Assembly: GCF_019880405.1 (NCBI RefSeq)
Contig: NZ_CP082269.1
Span: 62,001-126,000 of the forward strand
Direction: 5' to 3'
DNA length: 64,000 bases
DNA from: Enterobacter sp. C2
GTDB lineage: Bacteria > Pseudomonadota > Gammaproteobacteria > Enterobacterales > Enterobacteriaceae
The notes under the pieces were generated by a model. That model did no database searches, was not told the origin of the DNA, and saw only the letters and a program-made list of their open reading frames with translations. The translations under genes were made by a program, and so were the position numbers. Of the stretch, positions 10,729 to 21,304 are shown piece by piece (positions within the stretch are counted from its first letter, which is position 1; each line of letters begins with the position of its first letter).

Positions 10729-10755
10729 AAGGGCGACGTAGTCGCCCTTCTTTTT
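10729..10755 (+). terminator. pyrE attenuator
   Basis: AAGGGCGAC, a GTA loop and GTCGCCCTT form a 9-bp stem followed by CTTTTT. It sits between the rph stop and pyrE. In E. coli this attenuator is relieved when ribosomes follow RNA polymerase closely through rph under low UTP; the arrangement here is the same. Confidence 0.88.
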
Positions 10756-10787
10756 GTCTGTCATAAAGTGAGAAAAGGAGCGAATCC

Positions 10788-11429
10788 ATGAAACCCTATC
10801 AGCGCCAGTTTATTGAGTTTGCGCTTAACAAGCAGGTACTTAAGTTCGGCGAGTTTACGCTGAAATCCGGGCGTAAAAGCCCCTATTTCTTCAACGCCGG
10901 GCTGTTTAATACCGGGCGCGATCTGGCATTGTTAGGCCGTTTCTATGCCGAAGCGTTGGTGGATTCCGGTATCGATTTCGATCTGCTGTTTGGCCCTGCC
11001 TATAAAGGTATTCCGATTGCGACCACCACGGCGGTCGCGCTGGCGGAGCACCACGAGCGCGACGTGCCTTACTGCTTTAACCGTAAAGAGGCCAAAGACC
11101 ACGGCGAGGGCGGCAATCTGGTCGGTAGCGCGCTGCAGGGCCGCGTGATGCTGGTCGATGACGTGATCACTGCCGGAACGGCGATCCGTGAGTCGATGGA
11201 GATTATCCAGGCTAATAGCGCAACGCTGGCTGGCGTGTTGATCTCCCTTGACCGTCAGGAGCGTGGCCGCGGCGATATCTCGGCGATTCAGGAGGTCGAG
11301 CGTGACTACGGCTGCAAGGTGATTTCGATCATCACCCTCAAGGATCTGATTGCCTATCTGGAAGAGCGCCCGGAGATGGCGAACCATCTGGCGTCGGTAC
11401 AGGCGTATCGGGAAGAGTTTGGGGTATAA
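10788..11429 (+). CDS. pyrE: orotate phosphoribosyltransferase
   Basis: Joins orotate to PRPP to make orotidine monophosphate in pyrimidine synthesis. All 213 residues of the family are present, starting [20 protein letters not shown]. The PRPP-binding motif [13 protein letters not shown] and the flexible-loop segment [11 protein letters not shown] are clear. A GGAG ribosome site precedes the ATG. It follows rph across an attenuator and so should respond to pyrimidine supply. Confidence 0.98.
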   Translation: MKPYQRQFIEFALNKQVLKFGEFTLKSGRKSPYFFNAGLFNTGRDLALLGRFYAEALVDSGIDFDLLFGPAYKGIPIATTTAVALAEHHERDVPYCFNRKEAKDHGEGGNLVGSALQGRVMLVDDVITAGTAIRESMEIIQANSATLAGVLISLDRQERGRGDISAIQEVERDYGCKVISIITLKDLIAYLEERPEMANHLASVQAYREEFGV

Positions 11430-11438
11430 GCGTTAAAT

Positions 11439-11467
11439 AGCCCGGTCGCGCGAATGCGGACCGGGCT
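11439..11467. repeat. palindromic hairpin between pyrE and slmA
   Basis: AGCCCGGTC and GACCGGGCT form a perfect 9-bp stem around an 11-base loop between two convergent genes. No long T-run follows. It resembles the window's REP units in base content and could act as a bidirectional end-stabilising hairpin. Confidence 0.55.
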
Positions 11468-11489
11468 TACGGATCGCCAGGCTACGGGA

Positions 11490-12086
11490 TTAATGTAGCT
11501 GCGCCACCATCAGTGGCCAGCGGATGTCAAAGTCGTCCGTTGGCCGATATTTGAACTCGCTGCGTACAAAGCGCGACAGCATACCTTCACACTGGGCCAG
11601 CAGCTGGCTCGCCAGCAGCGTTTCATCCACGGTAAAGCCTTCACCCTCGCGCATCTTCCGCTCGCGCAGAACCTGCCGCAGCTGCGATTCAATCCGCTCA
11701 AATAGCTGGTTAATACGGCTCTGTAAGCGATCCTGTTCAAACATCAGCGCGTGACCGGTAAGGATCCGCGTTAGTCCAGGATTGCGTTCACCAAAGCCTA
11801 AAATCAGCTGAATGATAAGACGCAGGCGTGCCAGCGTATCTTTCTCATCTTTTAGGATTAAGTTGATACGCGTCGTCAAGCTATCTTCGATAAACTCGAT
11901 CAAGCTGTCAAACATGCGCGTTTTGCTTGGAAAATGACGATAAAGAGCTGCTTCGGAGACGCCAACCGACGCCGCCAGCTTGGCCGTGGTAATGCGTTGA
12001 CTGCCATCGCTGGATTCAAGCATAAGTGCCAGAGACTGAAGTATTTCTTCGCGACGATTCCTTTTCGCGGTTTGTTTTTCTGCCAT
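11490..12086 (-). CDS. slmA: nucleoid occlusion factor SlmA
   Basis: A TetR-fold DNA-binding protein that binds sites away from the replication terminus and there disrupts FtsZ, so septa do not close over the nucleoid. The protein has 198 residues, the standard length, with an N-terminal helix-turn-helix ([20 protein letters not shown]). The C-terminal dimer and FtsZ-binding region is conserved. It follows dut by 39 bases on the same strand and converges on pyrE, as in E. coli. Confidence 0.96.
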   Translation of the reverse strand: MAEKQTAKRNRREEILQSLALMLESSDGSQRITTAKLAASVGVSEAALYRHFPSKTRMFDSLIEFIEDSLTTRINLILKDEKDTLARLRLIIQLILGFGERNPGLTRILTGHALMFEQDRLQSRINQLFERIESQLRQVLRERKMREGEGFTVDETLLASQLLAQCEGMLSRFVRSEFKYRPTDDFDIRWPLMVAQLH

Positions 12087-12125
12087 CTTTTAGACGCATC
12101 CTGGATGATATAAGGACGAGGCGAC

Positions 12126-12584
12126 CTACTGACGCCCGGAATGGCCGAAGCCGCCTTCACCACGTTCAGAGCTGTCAAACTCTTCTACCAGGTTGAACTC
12201 TGCCTGCACCACCGGCACAAATACCATCTGTGCAATACGTTCGCCCGGTTCAATCGTGAAGCTCTCCTTGCCGCGGTTCCAGACCGACACCATCAGTTGC
12301 CCCTGGTAATCTGAATCAATCAGACCAACCAGATTGCCCAGTACTACGCCATGCTTATGGCCGAGGCCCGAGCGCGGTAAAATCACGGCGGCCAGCGACG
12401 GATCGGCGATGTGAATAGCCAGGCCCGTCGGCAGCAGCGTCGTTGCGCCCGGAGCCAGCTCTACGGCGTCATCAAGACAGGCTCGCAGGTCAAGACCGGC
12501 AGAGCCGGAGGTGGCGTAGGTTGGCAGCGGAAACGCTTTGCCAACGCGCGGGTCCATAATTTTAACGTCGATTTTTTTCATCAT
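12126..12584 (-). CDS. dut: dUTP diphosphatase
   Basis: Hydrolyses dUTP to dUMP, keeping uracil out of DNA and feeding thymidylate synthesis; works as a trimer. The start [15 protein letters not shown] gives 152 residues (151 if the second ATG is used), the usual length. An upstream in-frame extension is not conserved. Motifs are seen in order: [38 protein letters not shown] and the C-terminal [10 protein letters not shown], which closes over the active site. The start overlaps the end of coaBC by about 20 bases. Confidence 0.97.
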   Translation of the reverse strand: MMKKIDVKIMDPRVGKAFPLPTYATSGSAGLDLRACLDDAVELAPGATTLLPTGLAIHIADPSLAAVILPRSGLGHKHGVVLGNLVGLIDSDYQGQLMVSVWNRGKESFTIEPGERIAQMVFVPVVQAEFNLVEEFDSSERGEGGFGHSGRQ

Positions 12585-13776
12585 AACGGGTAACGATCTC
12601 GTCCAGTAGTAGTTGTCCCAGAAGTGCTTTGCGCTCAAGCGGCAGGACTTTATCGCCATCCTGCCAGAAAAGGTGTAATGCGTTGCTGTCGCTATTAAAC
12701 CCTTGATTTGCATCAGATACGTCATTGGCGCAGATCAGATCAAGGTTTTTGCGGATACGTTTTTGCCGGGCGTATTCTTCCACATTATTTGTTTCGGCGG
12801 CAAACCCTACTACGTAGGGGCGGTTCGTACTCAGCGCCGCAACGCCAGCAACGATATCCGGGTTTTTAACCATTTTTATTGTAATTTCATCGCCTTGCTT
12901 TTTGATCTTCTCATCGGCAACGGCGGCGGCGCGGTAGTCAGCAACGGCCGCACAGCCGATAAAAATCTGCTGCGACTGAACCTGAGCCTGTACGGCGGCT
13001 TCCATCTCCAGCGCGGTCACCACATCGACACGCTTCACCCCTGCCGGCGTCGGCAGCGACACCGGGCCGCTCACCAGCGTCACGTTCGCGCCGAGGCGGG
13101 CAGCGGCGGCGGCAATGGCGAAGCCCATCTTGCCAGAGCTTTTATTGGTGATGTAGCGCACCGGATCCAGCAGCTCCTGCGTTGGACCTGCGGTAATCAT
13201 GATATTCAGATGTTGCAGTGTTTTGACAGGCGAAAAGTGCGCTGCGGCCAAATCGACGATAGCCAGCGGGTCGAGCATTCGGCCTGGGCCCACGTCACCA
13301 CAGGCCTGACTGCCGCTGTCCGGCCCCCACAGCTGCACACCACGGGCGGCCAGTACGCTGAGGTTATGCTGTGTGGCGGCGTTGCGGTACATCTGCTGGT
13401 TCATCGCCGGTACTACCGCGACGGGCGAGGGGGTGGCCAGGCAGATGGTTGTGACCAGATCGTTAGCCATACCGGCGGTCACGCGGGCAATCAGATCGGC
13501 GGTTGCCGGGGCGAGGATCACCAGGTCAGCCCACTTGCCCAGCTCGATATGCCCCATTGCCGCTTCGGCAGCCGGATCCAGCAGGCTATCGGAAACCGGA
13601 TAGCCCGACACCGCCTGCAGGCTCAGGGGAGTAATAAAGGCTTTGGCACCCTCTGTCATTGCCACGCGCACCTCTGCGCCGCGATCGCGCAGACGACGTA
13701 CCAGCTCCGGCGTTTTATACGCAGCGATGCCGCCGCTCACGCCAAGAACGATTTTTTTACCGGCCAGGCTCATCAT
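12562..13776 (-). CDS. coaBC: bifunctional phosphopantothenoylcysteine decarboxylase / phosphopantothenate-cysteine ligase
   Basis: Carries out two consecutive steps of coenzyme A synthesis. The N-terminal CoaC half is a flavoprotein with [10 protein letters not shown], the catalytic histidine in [11 protein letters not shown] (His75 counted from the second Met), PAMNQQM and the active cysteine in [13 protein letters not shown]. The C-terminal CoaB half shows [20 protein letters not shown] and the KMVKNPDI segment. At 404 residues it is close to the E. coli Dfp length. Two ATG codons are adjacent at 13776 and 13773, and an AGGA site suits either. Confidence 0.96.
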   Translation of the reverse strand: MMSLAGKKIVLGVSGGIAAYKTPELVRRLRDRGAEVRVAMTEGAKAFITPLSLQAVSGYPVSDSLLDPAAEAAMGHIELGKWADLVILAPATADLIARVTAGMANDLVTTICLATPSPVAVVPAMNQQMYRNAATQHNLSVLAARGVQLWGPDSGSQACGDVGPGRMLDPLAIVDLAAAHFSPVKTLQHLNIMITAGPTQELLDPVRYITNKSSGKMGFAIAAAAARLGANVTLVSGPVSLPTPAGVKRVDVVTALEMEAAVQAQVQSQQIFIGCAAVADYRAAAVADEKIKKQGDEITIKMVKNPDIVAGVAALSTNRPYVVGFAAETNNVEEYARQKRIRKNLDLICANDVSDANQGFNSDSNALHLFWQDGDKVLPLERKALLGQLLLDEIVTRYDEKNRR

Positions 13777-13946
13777 GATTCATTCCTGTTGGGGTTTCAC
13801 CAGAAGGTGGGCATTTTATCACACTCTGCAAAGTGACGTGCTTTTGCGCATAACTCACTTTACGAGCTGCTACGCAAAAGCAAAGACCGCAGGTCGAGCC
13901 GCTGCGCGTGCCGTGGCAAAATCGGGTTTTCACAGGGAGGAGCGCT

Positions 13947-14642
13947 ATGGAGACGGCGAGATCGCTGACGTCATATGAGAACATGCCGCGTGAAAAGATG
14001 CCCCGCGAGAAGATGCTGCGGCTAGGGATCGCGTCCCTCACCGATATCGAACTGCTGGCGCTGTTTCTGCGTACCGGCACGCCGGAGCGCAGCGTGATGG
14101 CCTTCGCCGAATATCTGGTCGCGCATTTCGGTTCGCTTTACGATCTGCTCTCTGCAGATGCAGAGCAGTTTGCCGAGGTGTCGGGTATCGGCGTGGCGAA
14201 GTTTGCCCAGCTCAAAGGCATCGCCGAGCTGGCGCGCCGCTACCATGCCTCCAGCATCCAGGAGGCGCTGACCCTGGACAGCCCGCAGGCCACCAGAGCG
14301 TTTCTGCAAAGCCAGCTTGCCGACGAGCCGCGCGAGATCTTTCTGGTCATCTATCTCAACAATCAGAACCGGGTGCTCAGGCACAGCCGCCTCTTTTCCG
14401 GCACGCTGAGCCACGTTGAGGTGCATCCGCGTGAAATTGTCCGGGAAGCTATCGCGATCGGCGCCGCTGCCGTGATCCTTGCTCATAATCATCCTTCGGG
14501 TTATGCGGAACCCAGTTTTGCCGATAAACAAATCACCGAACGTGTGGTAAAATGTTGTGAATTCATGGATATCCGTGTATTAGATCACCTCGTGGTAGGC
14601 CGGGGAGAGTGGGTTTCATTTGCCGAACGTGGTTGGATTTAA
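13947..14642 (+). CDS. radC: RadC family JAB-domain protein
   Basis: A member of the UPF0758/RadC family with an N-terminal helix-hairpin-helix region ([13 protein letters not shown]) and a C-terminal JAB/MPN metalloprotease-like domain (AHNHPSG, then [13 protein letters not shown]). The cellular role is still unclear; the old link to DNA repair is not secure. The ATG follows AGGGAGGA and gives 231 residues, about ten more than E. coli YicR. Part of the difference is a duplicated MPREK at the N-terminus. It is divergent from coaBC and precedes rpmBG. Confidence 0.92.
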   Translation: METARSLTSYENMPREKMPREKMLRLGIASLTDIELLALFLRTGTPERSVMAFAEYLVAHFGSLYDLLSADAEQFAEVSGIGVAKFAQLKGIAELARRYHASSIQEALTLDSPQATRAFLQSQLADEPREIFLVIYLNNQNRVLRHSRLFSGTLSHVEVHPREIVREAIAIGAAAVILAHNHPSGYAEPSFADKQITERVVKCCEFMDIRVLDHLVVGRGEWVSFAERGWI

Positions 14643-14684
14643 ACCACCCCGCGCGATCCAGCGGGATCTTTGTCTGTTCGGGAC

Positions 14685-14713
14685 TTGAGCACACAGCCGA
14701 CACAGCGTATACT
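14685..14713 (+). promoter_or_regulatory. sigma-70 promoter for rpmB-rpmG
   Basis: TTGAGC and TATACT are separated by exactly 17 bases, about 145 bases before rpmB. This is one of the best matches to the sigma-70 consensus in the window and suits a strongly expressed ribosomal protein operon. Confidence 0.7.
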
Positions 14714-14837
14714 ACGCCACCTTTGAGAATCTCGGGTTTGGCATTTGGGCCTGGCAATCGCGAGTTCACACTGAACCGCCGTGACCGGGCCTTACAGCCT
14801 GACGAGGCGTCAAAACCCTATACGAAGCTCGAGCTAA

Positions 14838-15095
<258 letters not shown>

Positions 15096-15114
15096 GTACT
15101 TAAAGAGGAAATAA

Positions 15115-15285
<171 letters not shown>

Positions 15286-15305
15286 GTTTTAGTTTTCTTG
15301 TACAG

Positions 15306-15330
15306 AAACCCGGCTTCGGCCGGGTTTTTT
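15306..15330 (+). terminator. intrinsic terminator of rpmBG
   Basis: AAACCCGGC, a TTCG tetraloop and GCCGGGTTT form a 9-bp stem that runs straight into further T residues. It ends 27 bases before mutM, so mutM is probably read partly by read-through or from its own promoter. Confidence 0.92.
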
Positions 15331-15356
15331 GCATTCTGCGTCTCTAAGGAGGAAAC

Positions 15357-16166
15357 ATGCCTGAATTACCTGAGGTAGAAACCAGCCGCCGCGGTATAGA
15401 GCCGCATCTGGTAGGGCAAACTATCCTGCACGCGGTGGTGCGTAATGGCCGCCTGCGCTGGCCCGTTTCCGACGAGATCCACCGCCTGAGCGATAAACCG
15501 GTGCTGAGTGTGCAGCGGCGGGCAAAATATCTGCTGCTGGAGCTGCCCGACGGGTGGATCATCGTCCATCTCGGCATGTCCGGCAGCCTACGCATCCTTC
15601 CCCACGATCTGCCTGCTGAGAAGCACGATCATGTCGATTTGGTGATGAGCAACGGCAAAGTGCTGCGCTATACCGATCCCCGCCGCTTTGGTGCCTGGCT
15701 GTGGACCAAAGAGCTGGAGGGACACAACGTGCTGGCGCACCTGGGGCCGGAGCCGCTCAGCGATGCGTTTAATGCCGAGTATCTACAGCAGAAGTGCGCC
15801 AAAAAGAAAACCGCCATTAAACCCTGGCTGATGGATAACAAGCTGGTGGTGGGGGTGGGCAATATCTACGCCAGCGAATCGCTGTTTGCTGCCGGGATCC
15901 ATCCTGACCGGCTCGCCTCGTCACTCTCACAGGAAGAGTATGCCCTGCTGGTGCAGGTCATTAAGGCGGTGCTGCTGCGCTCGATAGAGCAGGGTGGGAC
16001 AACGTTAAAAGACTTTTTGCAAAGCGATGGCAAGCCGGGCTACTTCGCCCAGCAGCTACAGGTTTACGGGCGCAAAGGCGAACCGTGCCGCGTCTGCGCG
16101 ACGCCAATCATAGCGACCAAGCACGCCCAGCGCGCAACCTTCTACTGCCGCACCTGCCAGAAGTAA
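15357..16166 (+). CDS. mutM: formamidopyrimidine-DNA glycosylase (MutM/Fpg)
   Basis: Removes 8-oxoguanine and formamidopyrimidines from DNA and cuts the abasic strand. The mature protein would start at Pro2, the catalytic nucleophile, followed by Glu3 (PELPEVET). Lys57 is in place ([10 protein letters not shown]). The helix-two-turn-helix region holds [11 protein letters not shown]. The C-terminal zinc finger is complete (CRVCATPI, then FYCRTCQK). At 269 residues it has the family length. A GGAGG site precedes the start. It converges on coaD. Confidence 0.98.
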   Translation: MPELPEVETSRRGIEPHLVGQTILHAVVRNGRLRWPVSDEIHRLSDKPVLSVQRRAKYLLLELPDGWIIVHLGMSGSLRILPHDLPAEKHDHVDLVMSNGKVLRYTDPRRFGAWLWTKELEGHNVLAHLGPEPLSDAFNAEYLQQKCAKKKTAIKPWLMDNKLVVGVGNIYASESLFAAGIHPDRLASSLSQEEYALLVQVIKAVLLRSIEQGGTTLKDFLQSDGKPGYFAQQLQVYGRKGEPCRVCATPIIATKHAQRATFYCRTCQK

Positions 16167-16176
16167 CCGACCGCAG

Positions 16177-16202
16177 GCCCGGTAAACGCAGTGCCGCCGG
16201 GC
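16177..16202. repeat. REP-type palindromic unit (mutM/coaD)
   Basis: GCCCGG and CCGGGC arms enclose a 14-base middle. It lies between two convergent genes and matches the pattern of the other GCCGGG-type units in this window. Confidence 0.65.
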
Positions 16203-16208
16203 AAAGCG

Positions 16209-16697
<489 letters not shown>

Positions 16698-17984
16698 TTA
16701 ATGGGCTTTTGGTGGCAGATAGGGTTCCAGCAATTGTAACAGACGCTGTAGCGCGCCCTGGTTTTGATAGAGCACCTCTACCGCATGGCGCCCGTAAAAG
16801 TTACGGTAGTCCTCATCGGTCAGCAGGGAGGCGACCTCTTTGCTCAGCGAGGCGACGTCCGTCACGGTGATCAAACCATCGGCCTGGGTCAGACGGGCAC
16901 AGATGTCTTTAAAGTTGAAGGTGTGCGGCCCCATCAGCACCGGAATAGCGTGCGCGGCGGCTTCCAGCGGGTTATGCCCGCCACGCTCTACCAGCGAACC
17001 ACCAACAAAGGCGAGATCGGCAATACCGTAGAGCAGCATCAGCTCGCCCATGGTATCGCCCACCACGACCTGAGTGCTGCCGGAGGGGACTTCCCCGGAC
17101 GAGCGGGTGATGTAGCTCAGGCCCGCCTGGCGCACCAGGTTGATGGCGTCCGGGAAACGTTCCGGATGGCGTGGAACCAGAATCAGCAGCAGGTTAGGGA
17201 ACTCTCTTAACAGCGTCTGGTGTGCCTCAATGACCGCGCTCTCTTCACCCTCGTGGGTGCTGGTGGCGATCCACACCGGGCGATGCGGAGCCCACTGGCG
17301 GCGCAGCGTCACTGCCCGGGAGGCAAGCTGGGGCGTAACCGAGATATCGAACTTCAGGCTACCGGTGACGGTGAGCTGGTTACGCTTCGCCCCAAGGGCA
17401 ATAAAGCGCTCGCCATCCTCTTCGTTCTGAGCAGCGATCAGCGTGATACGGCGCAGCAGGGTGCGAATAAAATCGCCCAGCTTGGCATAGCCTTTAGCGG
17501 AGCGCGCAGAGAGACGGGCGTTGGCGATCACCAGCGGAATTTTGCGCGTGTGCAGGGCGGCAATCAGGTTTGGCCACAGCTCGGTCTCCATCACCAGTAC
17601 CAGCTTCGGATCCACAGCGTTGAGAAAACGATTGAGCGCGTCCGGCAGATCGTAGGGCAGGTAGACGTGTTGAACGTCATTACCAAAAGCGGAGAGCACG
17701 CGTTCGGAGCCGGTCGGAGTCATGGTAGTGACGGTAATGGGTAGATCCGGGTAGCGATGGCGCAGGGCGCGAACCAGCGGGATTGCCGCCAGGGTTTCAC
17801 CCACGGAAACGGAGTGCATCAGAATGCCGCCGGGCTTCAGCGGTTGCTTATAGAAGCCGTAACGCTCGCCCCAGCGTTTGCGGTATGCCGGTGCTTTGCG
17901 ACCACGCACCCAAAGACGCAGCCAAATAAGCGGCTGAATCAGGTAGAAAAGAGTGGTGTAAAGCAATTGAAGCATAGTACGCAC
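16698..17984 (-). CDS. waaA: Kdo transferase WaaA (KdtA)
   Basis: Adds two Kdo sugars from CMP-Kdo to lipid IVA, the first step of LPS core assembly, at the cytoplasmic face of the inner membrane. It has 428 residues with an N-terminal membrane anchor (MLQLLYTTLFYLIQPLIWL), the acceptor-side GERYGF and SVGET segments, and a GT-B C-terminal half with LAFVGGSLVERGGHNPLE. It is divergent from the waaQ operon and co-transcribed with coaD. Confidence 0.97.
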   Translation of the reverse strand: MRTMLQLLYTTLFYLIQPLIWLRLWVRGRKAPAYRKRWGERYGFYKQPLKPGGILMHSVSVGETLAAIPLVRALRHRYPDLPITVTTMTPTGSERVLSAFGNDVQHVYLPYDLPDALNRFLNAVDPKLVLVMETELWPNLIAALHTRKIPLVIANARLSARSAKGYAKLGDFIRTLLRRITLIAAQNEEDGERFIALGAKRNQLTVTGSLKFDISVTPQLASRAVTLRRQWAPHRPVWIATSTHEGEESAVIEAHQTLLREFPNLLLILVPRHPERFPDAINLVRQAGLSYITRSSGEVPSGSTQVVVGDTMGELMLLYGIADLAFVGGSLVERGGHNPLEAAAHAIPVLMGPHTFNFKDICARLTQADGLITVTDVASLSKEVASLLTDEDYRNFYGRHAVEVLYQNQGALQRLLQLLEPYLPPKAH

Positions 17985-18294
17985 TGGCTGATGGATGTGC
18001 TGGGAATTCTATGTATTTAGCTGCATCAATGCTATTACTTTTGCCGAATTCGCTGCAAATCCCCTCTTCAGGGGGCGATGAATCCTAAAACCTGTGCTTT
18101 TTTGTTGTATTTTTATAAAGTTAGTTGAAATCAGCACGTTGCTGAAAAAACATTCGTGTCGGTTTAGATAGCAAAAAATGCTACACTAGCGCGCAAAAAT
18201 GAGCGCGTTACGGTGCACGGGTAGCGGGTTAGCCTGGGCAGTAGCGTGCTTATTGTCGTCTATATTGGTCATCATCAACGGATAAGAGCCGCCT
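17985..18294. other. divergent control region between waaA and waaQ
   Basis: About 310 bases without a gene. The left part should hold the waaA promoter. The right part is the leader of the waaQ operon and contains the JUMPstart/ops block described separately. In E. coli the corresponding leader also yields the RNA called RirA, and a leader RNA of that kind is possible here. A weak TACACT -10 candidate lies at 18182-18187, with no convincing -35 in front of it. Confidence 0.5.
18211..18249 (+). promoter_or_regulatory. JUMPstart with ops element for RfaH
   Basis: The leader of waaQ carries a JUMPstart-like block (GGTAGC, then TTAGCC) ending in GGCAGTAGCGTG at 18237-18248. The ops consensus is GGCGGTAGCGTG, so there is a single G-to-A difference. 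RfaH binds paused RNA polymerase at ops and lets it read long LPS operons, so this operon is expected to depend on RfaH. Confidence 0.8.
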
Positions 18295-19365
18295 GTGGAA
18301 AAGCCATTTCAAAGAATTCTGCTGATAAAAATGCGCTTTCATGGGGATATGCTGCTCACGACGCCTGTCGTAAGCACCCTGAAACGCCGCTACCCTGACG
18401 CGAAAATCGACGTGCTGCTCTACCAGGATACGATCCCTATCCTGTCAGAAAACGCAGAGATCAATGCGCTCTACGGCCTCAAAAATAAAAAAGCCAAAGC
18501 CGGGGAGAAAATCACCAACTTCGTGGATGTGCTCAAACAGCTGCGCGCTAACCGTTACGATCTTATCGTCAATCTCACTGACCAGTGGATGGTCGCCGCG
18601 CTGGTGCGCTGCCTGCCTGCCCGCGTCAAGATTTCACAGGATTTCCCCCATCGTCAGGCGGCTTTCTGGCGTAAAAGCTTTACCCATCACGCTCCCGTCG
18701 TTGGCGATCATATTGTTGAGCGCAACCTCTCGGCGCTGCGTCCGCTGGGGATCGCGGAAGATTATCGCCAGCTCACCATGAGCTATGCCGGGCAAAACTG
18801 GCAGGCGATGCGCGAGCAGCTAACGGCCGCCGGAGTAGGGGAGCACTATGTCGTGATCCAGCCTACGGCGCGCCAGGCCTTTAAGTGCTGGGATAACAGC
18901 AAATTCTCTCAGGTCATCGACGCCCTGCATCATCAGGGCTATGAAGTGGTGCTCACCTCAGGACCCGGCGCGGACGATCTGGAGTGCGTGGAGGAGATTG
19001 CCAGCGCCTGCGAAACGCGTCCGGTCACCGCCCTGGCGGGAAAAACGCGTTTTCCTGAGCTGGCCGCGCTTATCGATCACGCCGCGCTGTTTATTGGCGT
19101 CGACTCCGCACCCATGCATATCGCCGCAGCGGTAAAAACCAAAATCATTGCCCTGTTTGGCGCGACCGATCATATTGCCTGGCGTCCGTGGTCAGAGGAC
19201 GCCGTCGTGCTCTGGGCCGGCAACTACCAGCCAATGCCGACGCGTGACCAGCTCGATCGTAATCGGCGCTACCTCTCCGTGATACCGGCCGAGGAGGTTA
19301 TCGCTGCCGCCCGGACGCTGCTCCCACCGCTCAACGCCGCCGTGCAGGCAGGGGGCTCCCTATGA
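18295..19365 (+). CDS. waaQ: LPS heptosyltransferase III (WaaQ)
   Basis: A GT9 glycosyltransferase that adds the third heptose branch to Hep II of the inner core. The start is GTG, and the protein begins MEKPFQRILLIKMRFHGDML, with the GD residues of the GT9 N-terminal motif. The C-terminal nucleotide-sugar site reads FIGVDSAPMHIAAAVKT, then ALFGATDH. It has 356 residues, slightly longer than E. coli WaaQ. It is the first gene after the ops element, and its stop overlaps the waaG start (ATGA). Confidence 0.93.
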   Translation: MEKPFQRILLIKMRFHGDMLLTTPVVSTLKRRYPDAKIDVLLYQDTIPILSENAEINALYGLKNKKAKAGEKITNFVDVLKQLRANRYDLIVNLTDQWMVAALVRCLPARVKISQDFPHRQAAFWRKSFTHHAPVVGDHIVERNLSALRPLGIAEDYRQLTMSYAGQNWQAMREQLTAAGVGEHYVVIQPTARQAFKCWDNSKFSQVIDALHHQGYEVVLTSGPGADDLECVEEIASACETRPVTALAGKTRFPELAALIDHAALFIGVDSAPMHIAAAVKTKIIALFGATDHIAWRPWSEDAVVLWAGNYQPMPTRDQLDRNRRYLSVIPAEEVIAAARTLLPPLNAAVQAGGSL

Positions 19366-20486
19366 TCGTGGCCTTTTGTCTCTACAAATACTTCCCGTTT
19401 GGCGGACTTCAGCGCGATTTTATGCGCATTGCTCAGACGGTAGCAGGGCGCGGCCACCAGGTGCGGGTCTACACCCAGTCCTGGCAGGGCGAATGTCCCG
19501 CAGAGTTTGAGCTGATTGTCGTTCCGGTCAGGAAACGCACTAATCATGGGCGCAACGCCGAATACTATCAGTGGGTAAAAGCGCATCTTGCGCAGCATCC
19601 TGTGGCGCGGGTGGTAGGCTTTAACAAGATGCCGGACCTCGATATCTACTACGCGGCAGACGTCTGCTACGCCGAGAAGGTGGCGCAGGAGAAGGGCTTT
19701 TTCTACCGCCTGACGTCACGCTATCGCCACTATGCGGCCTTTGAGCGTGCCACCTTTGAACAGGGCAAGAAGACGCAGCTACTGATGCTGACGGATAAGC
19801 AGATCGTCGATTTCCAGCGCCACTATCACACCGAGCCTGAGCGTTTTCATATTCTGCCGCCGGGGATCTATCCCGATCGCAAATATAGCCAGCAGATCCC
19901 CGACAGTCGTCGCGTCTATCGCGAAAAAAACCGTATCGGTGAGGATCAGAACTTTGTTCTGCAGGTGGGGTCAGATTTTAACCGCAAGGGCGTGGCGCGC
20001 ACTATCGAGGCTATCGCCGCGCTGCCTGACGCGCTGCGGCAGAATACGCTGCTGTTTATTGTCGGCCAGGATAAACCTGGACCCTTCGCTGCCCTTGCTG
20101 CAAAGCTGGGCATCAAAGAGAATGTGCACTTCTTTGCCGGACGCAGCGACGTGGCGGAGCTGATGGCCGCAGCGGACCTGCTTGTTCATCCTGCGAAACA
20201 GGAGGCGGCGGGCATTGTACTGCTGGAGGCGGTGGCGGCAGGGCTACCGGTGATTGTCACCGAGGTTTGTGGCTACGCGCCTTATATAACGGATGCCCGC
20301 TGCGGCGTGGTGATTAACGAGCCGTTTTCGCAGGCAGCGCTGAATAAGACGTTGGCCGATGCGCTGGGCACGCCGTCGCGCCTGAGCGAATGGGCGGCCA
20401 ACGCCCGTCACTATGCGGATACGCAGGATCTCTACAGCCTGCCGGAAAAGGTAGCTGATATGATAACGGGTAAAGTGAATGGTTGA
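19362..20486 (+). CDS. waaG: LPS glucosyltransferase I (WaaG)
   Basis: Adds the first outer-core glucose to Hep II. A 374-residue GT4 enzyme of standard length starting [19 protein letters not shown]. The C-terminal donor site is clear ([36 protein letters not shown], with the EX7E pair). Its 3' end overlaps the waaP start by 8 bases, so translation is coupled. Confidence 0.95.
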   Translation: MIVAFCLYKYFPFGGLQRDFMRIAQTVAGRGHQVRVYTQSWQGECPAEFELIVVPVRKRTNHGRNAEYYQWVKAHLAQHPVARVVGFNKMPDLDIYYAADVCYAEKVAQEKGFFYRLTSRYRHYAAFERATFEQGKKTQLLMLTDKQIVDFQRHYHTEPERFHILPPGIYPDRKYSQQIPDSRRVYREKNRIGEDQNFVLQVGSDFNRKGVARTIEAIAALPDALRQNTLLFIVGQDKPGPFAALAAKLGIKENVHFFAGRSDVAELMAAADLLVHPAKQEAAGIVLLEAVAAGLPVIVTEVCGYAPYITDARCGVVINEPFSQAALNKTLADALGTPSRLSEWAANARHYADTQDLYSLPEKVADMITGKVNG

Positions 20487-21276
20487 ACTGAAAGAGCCGC
20501 TGGCGACCTTATGGCGCGGTAAAGATGCCTTTGCCGAAGTGAAAAAGCTGCAGGGCGATGTGTTTCGCGAGCTGGAAACGCGCAGAACGATCCGCTTTGA
20601 GCTGGCTGGCAAGAGCTACTTCCTGAAGTGGCACCAGGGCACCTCGGTCAAAGAGGTGGTGAAAAACCTGTTCTCTCTGCGCCTGCCGGTGCTGGGTGCT
20701 GACCGGGAGTGGAACGCGATCCATCGCCTGCACGAATGCGGCGTCGACACCATGCACGGGGTTGGCTTTGGTGAGAAAGGGGCCAATCCGCTCACCAGGA
20801 CCTCGTTCATTATTACTGAAGATCTGACCCCAACGATCAGCCTTGAGGACTACTGCGCTGACTGGCGCGAGAATCCGCCCGATCTGCACGTGAAGCGGAT
20901 GCTGATCCGCCGCGTCGCCACTATGGTGCGCAAGATGCATCAGGCTGGCGTCAACCATCGCGACTGCTACCTGTGCCACTTTCTGCTGCATCTGCCTTTT
21001 TCCGGGGAAGAGCAGGATTTAAAGCTGTCGATAATCGACCTGCATCGGGCGCAAATCCGCCGCCAGGTGCCACAGCGCTGGCGTGATAAGGACCTTATTG
21101 GCCTCTACTTCTCTTCGGTCAATATCGGTCTGACGCAGCGGGACATTCTACGTTTTATGAAGATCTACTTCGCCACGGATCTGAAGGCGATATTTAAGAG
21201 TGAAGGGCAGTTACTATCGTCATATGAGCGTAAGACTCATAAGATCGTAACGCATTCGCAGCGCAATAATCTGTAG
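20479..21276 (+). CDS. waaP: LPS core heptose I kinase (WaaP)
   Basis: Phosphorylates Hep I of the inner core, which is needed for outer membrane stability. The 265 residues contain the protein-kinase-like catalytic site [12 protein letters not shown] with Asp162, and the metal-binding [10 protein letters not shown]. It sits in the usual waaQ-waaG-waaP order. Confidence 0.96.
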   Translation: MVELKEPLATLWRGKDAFAEVKKLQGDVFRELETRRTIRFELAGKSYFLKWHQGTSVKEVVKNLFSLRLPVLGADREWNAIHRLHECGVDTMHGVGFGEKGANPLTRTSFIITEDLTPTISLEDYCADWRENPPDLHVKRMLIRRVATMVRKMHQAGVNHRDCYLCHFLLHLPFSGEEQDLKLSIIDLHRAQIRRQVPQRWRDKDLIGLYFSSVNIGLTQRDILRFMKIYFATDLKAIFKSEGQLLSSYERKTHKIVTHSQRNNL

Positions 21277-21304
21277 CGCTTTTTGATAGCTGATTGTTAG
21301 TTTT

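Noticed and set aside
12703-13836. Open frame of 377 codons on the plus strand
   Set aside because: Antisense to coaBC; histidine- and arginine-rich composition typical of a reverse-strand shadow in GC-rich DNA.
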